From positions 269,959 to 333,958 of the forward strand of contig JACPUU010000007.1 in NCBI GenBank assembly GCA_016192075.1: DNA of 64,000 nucleotides. The letters run 5' to 3'. Each line of letters starts with the position of its first letter. Position 1 is the stretch's first letter. A program made the position numbers and the translations under genes. Positions 45,721 to 53,976 of this stretch are shown piece by piece. The notes beneath the pieces were generated by a model. That model did no database searches and was not told the origin of the DNA. It saw only the letters and a list, made by a program, of their open reading frames with translations. This DNA comes from Bacteroidota bacterium (GTDB lineage: Bacteria; Bacteroidota; Bacteroidia; Flavobacteriales_D; Crocinitomicaceae).

Positions 45721-46872
45721 ATGGACGCATCAGACATTGAAAAAAAGATTAAAGGCACGGTTGAGTTTATTCTGACTTTATTTACCAGTGCTTTTTATTT
45801 TCTGTTTCCGTTTTTCCTGGTTCGCACATTAAAAAAGAGTGCTGATAAAATTACACCGCCTTATACCTTTCTGGCTATCCTTGCATTTTTTGGATTAAAA
45901 CTCTGGAGTTTTGTTTTTTTAAAACACCTGGTAAATGATTCAACCGAAATACCCGGGCATTCGATCAAGGTAACACAAACCACAGCAGAGACACTGAACG
46001 TTCTTGATTTTATAGGAATTCCCAGCTGGGAGGAGATTATAATGCTCACCATCCCCTACATGATTATGACCATTGCCCTTGCAAAACTATGTGCCTGGGT
46101 AACAAAACGCCTGGATATTTCATTTGGCATTCCACCGGATCAATCGATCATTTACTTTTCGGGTTTCCTGATACTGGTATTTCCACTGATGCTGATTGTA
46201 GCAGATCAAAAATGGGAAATACCGCTGCTGCTTTCATTGCCACTCTACCTTTTTATGGTTTTTCAGCACTCCATGACGGACAAGATTTCTTTCCGGTTTA
46301 TTTCATTCATGTCAGGCTACGCCGTAATTGTTCCGGCCGCAATTATCAGTTTTATGTACCTGACACTCTGGACGGGTACAACTGTATTCTCTAAGGACGA
46401 AAGTGTTTTTTCAGAAACGTATATTAACCGCTACAAAAGTGCGGACCTGTTTAATGTGAAACTTATGGATCTGTACCCGGAAAAGGAAACCTTCAAATGG
46501 AAAGTGCTGCTGAAATCAAATGATACGGAGCACCACTCTTACCAGGTGCATTTCAAACCGGGAAGTGTGGTTTACAACGAGGACACCACGACCATCTGCC
46601 GGATTGAATCCATTACCGGTGATAAGATTTTCAACTCAGCTGAGCCTACCACGCTGGAAGTTACCACTACCTTTCTTGACACGGCGGGTCGTCATTCCGA
46701 TTACTTTTTTACAGACCTGTGTATTATTGACCGCACTAAATTTGACGCCCCTACATCAACTATTCTGCTTTGGAAACTGGGAAAACATGAACTCATGAAA
46801 CCGAAAAAAGAAAAAGCAGACCTCCTTGGCCTTGGGAGCAGATTTTTGAAGGACAGCACCCGTGTCAAATGA
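45721..46872 (+). CDS. multipass membrane protein of the protease operon
   Basis: 383 residues with about six transmembrane helices in the first 220 residues (for example F-I-L-T-L-F-T-S-A-F-Y-F-L-F-P-F near residue 17) and a soluble C-terminal domain of about 160 residues that looks beta-rich. It follows the 83-residue gene by 65 bases. No known transporter or channel motif is seen. The C-terminal domain may sit in the periplasm or cytoplasm; topology cannot be decided. Confidence 0.6.
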   Translation: MDASDIEKKIKGTVEFILTLFTSAFYFLFPFFLVRTLKKSADKITPPYTFLAILAFFGLKLWSFVFLKHLVNDSTEIPGHSIKVTQTTAETLNVLDFIGIPSWEEIIMLTIPYMIMTIALAKLCAWVTKRLDISFGIPPDQSIIYFSGFLILVFPLMLIVADQKWEIPLLLSLPLYLFMVFQHSMTDKISFRFISFMSGYAVIVPAAIISFMYLTLWTGTTVFSKDESVFSETYINRYKSADLFNVKLMDLYPEKETFKWKVLLKSNDTEHHSYQVHFKPGSVVYNEDTTTICRIESITGDKIFNSAEPTTLEVTTTFLDTAGRHSDYFFTDLCIIDRTKFDAPTSTILLWKLGKHELMKPKKEKADLLGLGSRFLKDSTRVK

Positions 46873-46926
46873 AACCATTTTACTCCACCACTTCGTACTT
46901 ATTCCGCAGCATTTTTACGTTAAACG
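46871..46926 (-). pseudogene. remnant 1 of a DUF2235 gene 3' end
   Basis: These 56 bases match, over about 47 identical bases, the end of the intact DUF2235 gene at 53977-55134. The match starts at the stop of the preceding membrane-protein gene and breaks off abruptly at 46926. The following bases to 47146 hold no recognisable gene. Confidence 0.7.
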
Positions 46927-47146
46927 ATTGGTATAAATCCTCCATTAGACCCTAACTCTCCTGCGGGATAGTAATTATACTCAGCAATCATTAGCGTTTT
47001 TTTGTCCTTCAGAAATGGCCTCTTGTTCTGATTGACTACTGGATTACCAACCGATCCTGGTACCTCTTCTTTTTTTCATCCACTAATTACAATTGTCACT
47101 AATAGAAAAAACATACCGGTTATTTGAATTTTCTTTTCCATAGTCT

Positions 47147-49000
47147 TTAGTTATTGATTGTTATTTTAGAATTAAAAACTTGCTTCGCATTATAAATCTT
47201 TAAATAATAAATTCCTGCTACCACCTTATTATCATTTACCGTAATTGTTTCATTACTGCTTGCCACTTCTTCCTGATGTATCAATTGTCCTAAATTATTC
47301 CACAATTCTATTGTAAAACCTGTTCCCAAATCAAAAGGAGAATTAATTGTAAAATTTCCATTGTTAGGGTTGGGATATACAAGTAATTTATTTTCTTCCA
47401 AATCATTTTCAATTCCTGTGGTAATTGCAGTAGTATCACTTGCACAAGCTCTCATAGCCCTCCATTTATACGAACTATATAAAGGTTGTTCCATATTGTC
47501 TATAATACTTAATGACGCCCACTGTCCTGTTGAAAATGCAGGGCTCGTGAAATTAAAAAACAAGCCGCCACCATTATTGTACCAGGTATCAAAGTAATCG
47601 CAATAAATAGTTTCCATAAAAGGATCGTGATTTACTTCAAGGATTTTTTGTGTTAAAGTGGTATCATTAAAGTACGTGGCATTTGTTGCTACAAAATGTG
47701 AACCTCCTTCATAGGCCAGTAAATCCAAACCAAAAGTGTTGGCAACTGTTTTGTTAGATGTTACCTGTGGCAATACTTGAGTTGTTATCTTAGCATGAAG
47801 TAAATTTAACAGTTGAGGCACGCTGGTCGTTATGATTCCACCCGCAACTCCAATGCTATCAGCCAAACCATTTCCAAAATAGGGGGCAATCGCAAACGCA
47901 TCAGCAGTTACCCCGGTTGGATTATAGGTTGCTTCATTATATCTTGACAAAACATAGTTCCCTACATAACTATTACCCGCCTGGCTCGAAACCACTTTTA
48001 CAAGTCTCCCACTTCCAACGCCAAATGTTTGTTCAAATATTCTATGCACATCCGCAGACCTTTTTGCGTAAAATTTCCAACCTTGCTCCCAAGCAGTTCC
48101 TGTATATCCTAATGCAGCACCTTGTGCATTACAATAAGCGTTTTGCTGAAATATATTATTCCAGGCCTCATTGGTATATTCAACATAAACTTTAAGGTTA
48201 GGATTCAAACTGTCTTTAATTAATTGGGCAAAATTTTGAATAAAGGTATCATCCGCCAAATGTGGAATAGAAATCCACATGTCTCTATTTGTTTCGTTGC
48301 AAATGTCAACCATATATTCATACGACATTCCATTAATTCCCGCTTGTGTATTTGTAGTTTTTAATGTTCGCTGACTCCACATTGCAACAGGTGAATTATT
48401 TGTGTTTATCAAATCCATAAACCTAATCGCCTTAAATACGTTAGCCGAATCAACGTAATTTAAAAATGGAGGATAAAATGGTTCCGTTTCGTAATCGCTA
48501 ATAAAACCAGGCATAATTACCCGAATATTCCTTACCGGGTCTCCGGCACTTGAAGCAGTAATGGTTAAATGAATCCCCTGATTGGTTGGAATTACATTAA
48601 ACGTATTATTACATGGGCTTGTAAAAGTATGTGTGCCACCATCCCATTCTAATTGTATTGTTCCAGTACCTTCAGAAAGTATGGTATAAACCCCGGCCGG
48701 GTAAGTACCACCAGCGCCATTAAATAACAGCGTATGTACATATTGTGCTGGTGTTCCAAAGGGTACACTTAAGGGATAGCAATTAGCATCCACCGGTATG
48801 CTTACGTTTGTATTCCAAGGTGTAGTGCTCGTTGCATTTCTTGTTAGCCAGGGCGCACTTTGTTTAAACAAATCCTTGAAAATTATTTGAGGTCCCCAAT
48901 ACCTTGCCCACGCAAGATTTGTTGCACACTCCCGTTGCGCAATCGATAAATTTGACATTGATAATGTCAAAAGAAAAACAATCATTAGTCGTGTCTTCAT
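47147..49000 (-). CDS. secreted T9SS-sorted protein, possible glycosidase
   Basis: 617 residues with a signal peptide (about 1-21, M-I-V-F-L-L-T-L) and a C-terminal type IX sorting domain (about 540-617; V-Y-P-N-P-N-N-G-N-F-T-I and N-N-L-G-Q-L-I). The central part contains K-V-Y-V-E-Y-T-N-E-A-W-N, a motif often seen in cellulose-binding or TIM-barrel glycosidase-like secreted proteins, with Y-E-G-G-S-H later; the Glu residues could be catalytic. The protein would be exported and anchored on the cell surface. GC content is clearly lower than in the eCIS region, suggesting separate origin. Confidence 0.65.
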   Translation of the reverse strand: MKTRLMIVFLLTLSMSNLSIAQRECATNLAWARYWGPQIIFKDLFKQSAPWLTRNATSTTPWNTNVSIPVDANCYPLSVPFGTPAQYVHTLLFNGAGGTYPAGVYTILSEGTGTIQLEWDGGTHTFTSPCNNTFNVIPTNQGIHLTITASSAGDPVRNIRVIMPGFISDYETEPFYPPFLNYVDSANVFKAIRFMDLINTNNSPVAMWSQRTLKTTNTQAGINGMSYEYMVDICNETNRDMWISIPHLADDTFIQNFAQLIKDSLNPNLKVYVEYTNEAWNNIFQQNAYCNAQGAALGYTGTAWEQGWKFYAKRSADVHRIFEQTFGVGSGRLVKVVSSQAGNSYVGNYVLSRYNEATYNPTGVTADAFAIAPYFGNGLADSIGVAGGIITTSVPQLLNLLHAKITTQVLPQVTSNKTVANTFGLDLLAYEGGSHFVATNATYFNDTTLTQKILEVNHDPFMETIYCDYFDTWYNNGGGLFFNFTSPAFSTGQWASLSIIDNMEQPLYSSYKWRAMRACASDTTAITTGIENDLEENKLLVYPNPNNGNFTINSPFDLGTGFTIELWNNLGQLIHQEEVASSNETITVNDNKVVAGIYYLKIYNAKQVFNSKITINN

Positions 49001-49030
49001 GATTTTATTATTTATATTATTTTGAGATTA

Positions 49031-49993
49031 TTATTTCTTTAAGGTGCGATCAAACCATTCTAAAATTTCAGCAAATGCTGCGCCTTTGTTATTATTTAAT
49101 CCATGATCATCATTGTCATAAATCACTAACTTATTTTCAATTGATAAATCATTAAGTTTTTTTGCCATTTTTTTTGATTGCTCGCATGGTACCTTTCCAT
49201 CAGCCCCACCATGAAGTATTAAAACGGGTGCACTAGCGCCCAGCTTGTCAGCCAGATAAAATGCGCTACGTTGTTTTAAAACACCACTTTTATCAATGCT
49301 GTAGTTTGGTATCAATGGCTTGTAAACCTCGGTTCCAAATTCTGGTCTAAATTCCATTAGTTCAAACAAATCTGTAATCCCTCCAATTGTAACTATTGAT
49401 TTTGCACGTTTACAATTCAATTGAGTTAAATAAGCCATCATTCCTCCGCGGCTTACTCCAAACAATCCAATTTTACCTGTATCCGCTTGCTTAAATTCTG
49501 AAAGCGAATTCATAAGATTTACAACATCATTAACATCCTGCCCGCCAAATTCATCTTTTCCTTCCGAACCCGGACTTCCTCTGTAATTAGTGGCTGCCAC
49601 AACATAACCATTAGCCGCAAGTGGCGCCATATATTCAACTGCCGTAGCTACAGTTAAACTCCCCAGGTCCTGATTCCCTCCCCTGTTAAACATTACGCAC
49701 GGAAATTTCCCATCCTCTTTCGGGGCTACTATTAATCCGGTAACATACAAACTGTCGCTGAAATGAACACAGCTATAAATATTGATCTTGTTCAAATAGT
49801 TATATTCATTTTTCAGTAAACCTTTCTCCGAAATATTTTTAAATACTGGTGTTTTGGTTATATCCACCAATTCATATTTCAAAGTTTGATTCAATTCAAA
49901 ATTCCCCCATTGTTTCTTTGTATCATCAGCTGTCAAAGCACTTCTACATGATGTCAGAGAAATTATCCCTATTAGTATTATAAAATATTTCAT
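49031..49993 (-). CDS. lipoprotein alpha/beta hydrolase (S9-like)
   Basis: 320 residues with a lipobox (L-T-S-C, Cys16) and an alpha/beta hydrolase domain (about 80-318): F-G-V-S-R-G-G elbow with Ser181, L-H-G-G-A-D-G-K-V-P (acid) and D-D-H-G-L-N (His). The order resembles dipeptidyl-peptidase or cocaine-esterase-type enzymes. Its start overlaps the upstream membrane-protein gene by four bases, so both form a transcript. Confidence 0.85.
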   Translation of the reverse strand: MKYFIILIGIISLTSCRSALTADDTKKQWGNFELNQTLKYELVDITKTPVFKNISEKGLLKNEYNYLNKINIYSCVHFSDSLYVTGLIVAPKEDGKFPCVMFNRGGNQDLGSLTVATAVEYMAPLAANGYVVAATNYRGSPGSEGKDEFGGQDVNDVVNLMNSLSEFKQADTGKIGLFGVSRGGMMAYLTQLNCKRAKSIVTIGGITDLFELMEFRPEFGTEVYKPLIPNYSIDKSGVLKQRSAFYLADKLGASAPVLILHGGADGKVPCEQSKKMAKKLNDLSIENKLVIYDNDDHGLNNNKGAAFAEILEWFDRTLKK

Positions 49994-50442
49994 CGTCTTT
50001 TATCCGATTGTTTAAAATCTTTGGCTGTAAATATTAGTGGCAAGGCAATCATAATCAGGGCAAATACATTTACAAAAAGAAAATTATGCAACGCTCCAAA
50101 GCGTATCGAAATAACAGAGTCTGTTAAAAACCAAAAGAGCACTCCAAACAAAATTGCACTGTAAGCCCACTTTTCTTTCTTCACAAAAGCAAACTCAGAA
50201 ATAAAGACAATGAGTATATGAAATCCTACTATGGTGCCACCAATAACTCCAAACAACCATTGTTTTAAATATTTTGCCTCAGGAGTTAATTCCAATCCTC
50301 CCAGCACATGCTTTTCTGTGTATAAATTATAACTCTTAAATAATATCGATTCATTTCCAAACGCCACAATAGCACCAACAATTACAAACAACACATTGAC
50401 ATAAGTCATCCACTTTTGCCAAAAAACAAACCTTGTTTTCAT
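49990..50442 (-). CDS. four-helix membrane protein, hypothetical
   Basis: 150 residues with four hydrophobic segments (about 12-28, 64-80, 92-108 and 118-138). No known motif. It heads the operon with the hydrolase. Its start lies 43 bases from the FNR-geometry palindrome, and the minus strand carries TTAATTTG (50467-50460) as a near-consensus -7 box. Confidence 0.6.
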   Translation of the reverse strand: MKTRFVFWQKWMTYVNVLFVIVGAIVAFGNESILFKSYNLYTEKHVLGGLELTPEAKYLKQWLFGVIGGTIVGFHILIVFISEFAFVKKEKWAYSAILFGVLFWFLTDSVISIRFGALHNFLFVNVFALIMIALPLIFTAKDFKQSDKRR

Positions 50443-50484
50443 TTCAACTTTTTATAATTCAAATTAATATCAATCAGATATAAG

Positions 50485-50508
50485 AAAAGTTGGTGCTAAC
50501 CAACTTTT
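50485..50508. promoter_or_regulatory. Crp/Fnr-type operator shared by divergent promoters
   Basis: AAAAGTTGGT-GCTA-ACCAACTTTT is a perfect 10-base inverted repeat; its core TTGGT-N4-ACCAA has the geometry of an FNR box (TTGAT-N4-ATCAA). The centre (50496.5) is about 41-45 bases from inferred starts on both sides: TAATTTTA at 50529-50536 for the plus strand and TTAATTTG at 50467-50460 for the minus strand. That is the classical activator position. Confidence 0.65.
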
Positions 50509-50617
50509 GCCAATTGTTAAAAAAAATGTAATTTTAAACGGTGCCAATTAATCGCTTTTATTTCTCTTTGTTTAATGAAGGCATTCGATTTAATTCATTT
50601 TATTATTTTATGAACCC

Positions 50618-51199
50618 ATGATGCCTGAGCCAGAAAATTTATTTTCCTTTTTAAAAATGTTTAATGATATAGATCAAAACAATTTCGAACTACTTTCATC
50701 CAAACTTAAAATAAAGGAATTCAAAAAAGGAGAGATTATTGTAAATCAAAACTCTATCCAAAAGAATATTTATTTCCTTATAGAAGGTGTGCATTATTCT
50801 TATCTTTCTATTGAAGATAAAAAGCACATTATTGCGTTTTCTTATCCTCCTGTTATTTCAGCTATTCCCGAATCTTTTCATACACAAAGCCCTTCTAAAC
50901 ACATTATTGAGGCACTAACAAACGGGAGTATGTTTTATATGTCCTTTTCTGATTTGCAGGATTTATATGCACAGTCCCAACAAATCGAAAGAACTTTCAG
51001 AAAACTTACTGAAGCAGTTTTAGCAGGTATCATTGATAGACATTTAGAACTTCATGCCCTCTCAATAGAAGATAGATATCGCTCCTTTTGCAAGCGTAGC
51101 CCACAGCTTTTCAATTTAATCCCGCATAAGTATATCGCATCATACTTAAATATTGAACCAACAAATTTTAGTAAACTATTTAATTCCGTTGTTATATAA
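50618..51199 (+). CDS. Crp/Fnr-family transcriptional regulator 1
   Basis: 193 residues: a cyclic-nucleotide-binding-type beta barrel (about 20-115; F-K-K-G-E-I-I-V-N-Q, F-L-I-E-G-V) and a C-terminal HTH (about 165-190; I-P-H-K-Y-I-A-S-Y-L-N-I). No cysteines that could hold an iron-sulfur cluster and no classical cAMP phosphate-binding cassette are seen, so the effector is unknown. The HTH ends soon after the recognition helix (T-N-F-S-K-L-F), shorter than in Crp. It is followed after 33 bases by a paralogue. Confidence 0.85.
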   Translation: MMPEPENLFSFLKMFNDIDQNNFELLSSKLKIKEFKKGEIIVNQNSIQKNIYFLIEGVHYSYLSIEDKKHIIAFSYPPVISAIPESFHTQSPSKHIIEALTNGSMFYMSFSDLQDLYAQSQQIERTFRKLTEAVLAGIIDRHLELHALSIEDRYRSFCKRSPQLFNLIPHKYIASYLNIEPTNFSKLFNSVVI

Positions 51200-51232
51200 T
51201 TTTCAAAAACCATTTCGCTTTTTACAAGAATA

Positions 51233-51814
51233 ATGACACCTGAACTTCAATATTTAAATCACTTTTTTAATTATATCTATGCTATTGACGATGTCAATTT
51301 TGAAATGTTTGCCTCGAAACTAAAAATAAAGGAATTCAAAAAAGGTGATGTATTAATTGCTCCATGTTCGACACAAACAGAAATCTTTTTTTTGATTGAA
51401 GGCGTTCAGTATTCCTACTGGCAAATAAATAATAAAAAACATGTCATTGCCTTTTTTTATCCGCCTGGTTTTTCGGTCATTCCGGCTTCATTTAATAATC
51501 AATTACCAACACACCACACTATCGAGTGTTTAACCAATGGCAAAATGTTCTGTCTGTCATTCGATGATTTTCAGCTATTATTAAATCAATCCAGGCAAAT
51601 CGAAACTCTTTCACGAAAATTATTAGAAGTGGCACTTTTTGGATTTATTGATAGATATTTGGAGTTGCATTCTCTTTCCATAGAACAGCGTTATATTGCA
51701 TTTTGCAAAAGAAGTCCACAACTTTTAAATTTAATTCCACATAAATACATCGCATCCTATTTAAATATCGATAGCACAAATTTCAGCAAATTGTTTAATA
51801 CAATAATTATTTAA
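51233..51814 (+). CDS. Crp/Fnr-family transcriptional regulator 2
   Basis: 193 residues, exactly the same length as the preceding gene and similar throughout (shared F-A-S-K-L-K-I-K-E-F-K-K-G region and the C-terminal R-S-P-Q-L-L-N-L-I-P-H-K-Y-I-A-S-Y-L-N-I). Tandem duplication is clear. The sensor part differs more than the HTH, so the two may bind the same site in response to different signals, or as a heterodimer. Confidence 0.85.
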   Translation: MTPELQYLNHFFNYIYAIDDVNFEMFASKLKIKEFKKGDVLIAPCSTQTEIFFLIEGVQYSYWQINNKKHVIAFFYPPGFSVIPASFNNQLPTHHTIECLTNGKMFCLSFDDFQLLLNQSRQIETLSRKLLEVALFGFIDRYLELHSLSIEQRYIAFCKRSPQLLNLIPHKYIASYLNIDSTNFSKLFNTIII

Positions 51815-51818
51815 AAAA

Positions 51819-51832
51819 TTGGTATTAACCAA
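51819..51832 (+). promoter_or_regulatory. second Crp/Fnr-type operator
   Basis: TTGGT-ATTA-ACCAA repeats the core and spacing of the site at 50485-50508. The centre lies about 42 bases before an inferred start near 51867, downstream of the -7-like TATTATTTTG at 51853-51862. Confidence 0.6.
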
Positions 51833-51910
51833 CAAATATCCTGGCACAATTGTATTATTTTGCAAACAACACAAAACAGTTTTTTACTAACCAAAAAACA
51901 TTTGCAATTC

Positions 51911-52594
51911 GTGCTACCATCTACACAAATACCAGATTATTTAACAAGTACATTTTTTCTTTTGACTCTTGTTTCTATCCGTCTTTTCTACATTGGATTA
52001 AACAAAAACAAAATTATCTTCTATACACTATTAGCATGGTTTGCTTTGCAAGGTGCAATAAGTTATAGTGGGTTCTATCTAAAAACAGATGGCTTTCCGC
52101 CACGTTTCTTATTCCTCATGCTGCCTCCATTAATCACAACTATAATTATTTTCATAACGAAAAAGGGGCGTCAATTACTGGACACAATAAATCTGGAATG
52201 GCTGACCTACATTCACACAATTAGAGTTGTTGTAGAAGCTGTTTTCTATCAACTTTTTTTATATCATTTAATGCCACAGGAAATGACTTTTAAAGGCCAT
52301 AATTTCGATATAATCATTGGATTCTCAGCACCAATAATTGCCTATTTTGGCATTAGAAAACAAATAATAAAACCTGTGTGGTTAATTGTTTGGAACGTAC
52401 TCGGCCTCTTGTTCCTGTTCAATGCCGTCATTCATGGAGTTCTATCAGCTCCAACACCTTTTCAAAAAATATCATTGGAACAGCCAAACTTAGCCGTATT
52501 CCATTATCCATTTACCTATACCGTTTGCCTGATTGTTCCCATTGTTTATTTCTCCCATTTTGCGGCCATTCGTAAACTAAGAGCAAAGCTGTAA
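51911..52594 (+). CDS. multipass membrane protein, probable Crp/Fnr target
   Basis: 227 residues from GTG 51911 with about six or seven hydrophobic helices (for example T-S-T-F-F-L-L-T-L-V-S-I, W-L-I-V-W-N-V-L-G-L-L-F-L-F, V-C-L-I-V-P-I-V-Y-F). No family recognised. An in-frame TTG at 51860 would give 244 residues but overlaps the promoter, so I prefer GTG 51911. No ATG exists before residue 75. It follows the second regulator gene and carries its own operator. Confidence 0.6.
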   Translation: MLPSTQIPDYLTSTFFLLTLVSIRLFYIGLNKNKIIFYTLLAWFALQGAISYSGFYLKTDGFPPRFLFLMLPPLITTIIIFITKKGRQLLDTINLEWLTYIHTIRVVVEAVFYQLFLYHLMPQEMTFKGHNFDIIIGFSAPIIAYFGIRKQIIKPVWLIVWNVLGLLFLFNAVIHGVLSAPTPFQKISLEQPNLAVFHYPFTYTVCLIVPIVYFSHFAAIRKLRAKL

Positions 52595-52718
52595 GTGTAG
52601 GATTACCTGAAAGGTGGCTATTTAAAATTATAGTAGAAACCTTAATACATCTCGCCCTAATTCTGCATCAGCGCAGGACAAATGTCCTCCGCAACGTTTA
52701 CAAATACTTCGCAGCGAG
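52595..52718. repeat. intergenic repeat debris, left part
   Basis: The segment at 52667-52718 contains variants of the dispersed GCGCAG...CTTCGCAGCG repeat seen at 59398-59438 and 62400-62460 (ACAAATACTTCGCAGCG here, ACAAATGCTTCGCAGCG there). No gene is supported. Confidence 0.5.
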
Positions 52719-52800
52719 AGCCAAAGCAACATTTGAAATTCATTTTCTGCTTTGGCTGTTGGGTCCAATATTCATTGGCCCTTAACATAAAAAAGGAGAA
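52719..52800. repeat. two-hairpin dispersed repeat, copy 1
   Basis: AGCCAAAGCA, 19 bases, TGCTTTGGCT (52719-52757) is a perfect inverted repeat, followed by GGGTCCAAT-ATTC-ATTGGCCC-type stem (52761-52781). About 85 bases are closely matched by 63722-63808. The two stems suggest a structured mobile or RNA-forming repeat. From 52801 to 53025 no gene is seen. Confidence 0.7.
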
Positions 52801-53025
52801 GAAATTTTCAGGACGACAAGAGCTAAGACTTGCATTCATCAAATATTTCCGATAACGTCCTCTTCTAAGGTGTAGAATATACACCTACGTCATAATTATT
52901 TTACATTTGCTTTGATTCCTCTTCTAAGGAAAACTTGAGCTCATGAAGCCAAAAAATAGAAAAAGCACACCTGTTTGGCCGCTGGGGCCAATGGCTGTCT
53001 GACAGCACGCATGTCAGAGACCTCT

Positions 53026-53130
53026 GAAACCATTTTACTCCACCACCTCATACTTATTCCGCAGCATTTTTACGTTAAACGGCATGTATTGAAACTGTGC
53101 GTATTTGGTTTCTTTTTTGTCTGAGGCAAT
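53026..53130 (-). pseudogene. remnant 2 of a DUF2235 gene 3' end, with internal deletion
   Basis: The segment matches the end of the intact DUF2235 gene but lacks about 40 bases between two copies of TTTTTGTC. It begins with GAAACCATTTTACTCCACCAC, shared with remnant 1, and the match stops at 53130, just before the PIN toxin gene. Confidence 0.75.
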
Positions 53131-53145
53131 CCGGAAGCTTTTGAA

Positions 53146-53520
53146 TTAGCGTTCGTAATAAATCAAATTCAATTCGGTTTCCAGCTTTTTGAATCCGGTA
53201 TCGGAGGTGATTAATGGCAAATCCAGGTAGATTGCGCTGGACACAACAATGGCGTCTGGTAATTTTATCTTATAGACTGAACGCAAACGAATGACTTCTT
53301 CTTTGATGGTTTTATTCAAGTCAGTGATTTTACACTGACCTAAAAACGATTGAATTATTTTACGATCCTTTTCTCTTAACCCCGGATATCCGAGCAACTC
53401 CAATTCCGTAATGAATGAAATATAAATCTGCCTGCCGTTCAAAAACTCAGCCAAAGTCTCATCTCCATTAAGAAGGTAAAGAATAATGTTCGTATCTACA
53501 AACAATTTAGTTCCACTCAT
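53146..53520 (-). CDS. PIN-domain toxin (VapC-like RNase)
   Basis: 124 residues with the PIN acidic set: F-V-D-T-N (Asp9), I-T-E-L-E-L-L-G (Glu about 38), L-P-D-A-I-V (Asp about 94) and T-S-D-T-G-F (Asp about 111). Such toxins cleave RNA using Mg ions. It overlaps the upstream small gene by 14 bases, the usual antitoxin-toxin order. It lies directly after the DUF2235 remnant. Confidence 0.88.
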   Translation of the reverse strand: MSGTKLFVDTNIILYLLNGDETLAEFLNGRQIYISFITELELLGYPGLREKDRKIIQSFLGQCKITDLNKTIKEEVIRLRSVYKIKLPDAIVVSSAIYLDLPLITSDTGFKKLETELNLIYYER

Positions 53521-53677
53521 CCCGCAATTCTTTCTGAATCTTTAACGCGTCCTTTTTTAATTTGACTTTACCGCAATATTTTTTGGTATCTATGCCCTTG
53601 CCGGTTTTTTCATCCAGTTCCTTTAACAGACTTACAATACTACGCTTGCTGGCTCCATGTTTTATTGTCATGACCAT
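53507..53677 (-). CDS. cognate antitoxin of the PIN toxin
   Basis: A 56-residue basic protein (M-V-M-T-I-K-H-G-A-S-K-R-S-I then L-K-E-L, G-I-D-T-K-K-Y-C-G-K-V-K-L and a final R-D-E-W-N). An internal ATG at 53671 would give 54 residues. It resembles small antitoxin families placed before PIN toxins, where the C-terminal peptide wraps the toxin. It overlaps the toxin gene by 14 bases. No promoter element is obvious. Confidence 0.75.
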   Translation of the reverse strand: MVMTIKHGASKRSIVSLLKELDEKTGKGIDTKKYCGKVKLKKDALKIQKELRDEWN

Positions 53678-53679
53678 AC

Positions 53680-53971
53680 CTTTCTGATTTTGATTATACC
53701 AAATTTACACCATTTCCGGGTTTTTTGAAAGTGTTTTCGGTCCTTGTTCATCTAATTGAGGACAAACGCCAATAGATTCCAGCGATTGATGATTCACGAA
53801 GCGCTCTGGATGCACGATGTTAAAAAGTAGTACTTGATTTTGCCAGGGGACCTAAATTCATTTTCTCTTAATTCATGCAATGCACCCTATAAGCTAACCA
53901 TATGTCAAAATCACACACCATTACAAAACAGTGTTTATCAATAGATTACGGATTTATCGCCAATCGGTTAT
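53680..53971. other. intergenic segment without recognised genes
   Basis: About 290 bases between the antitoxin start and the end of the DUF2235 gene. I see no gene or strong hairpin here. Confidence 0.4.
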
Positions 53972-53976
53972 GAAAA

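Noticed and set aside
51854..51863. TGGCAC...TTTTGCA resembling a sigma-54 promoter upstream of the membrane-protein gene
   Set aside because: The GG and GC doublets are 17 bases apart instead of 10, so it cannot be a -24/-12 promoter.
52657..52884. 75-codon minus-strand frame
   Set aside because: It is simply the translation of two repeat blocks and has no coding character.
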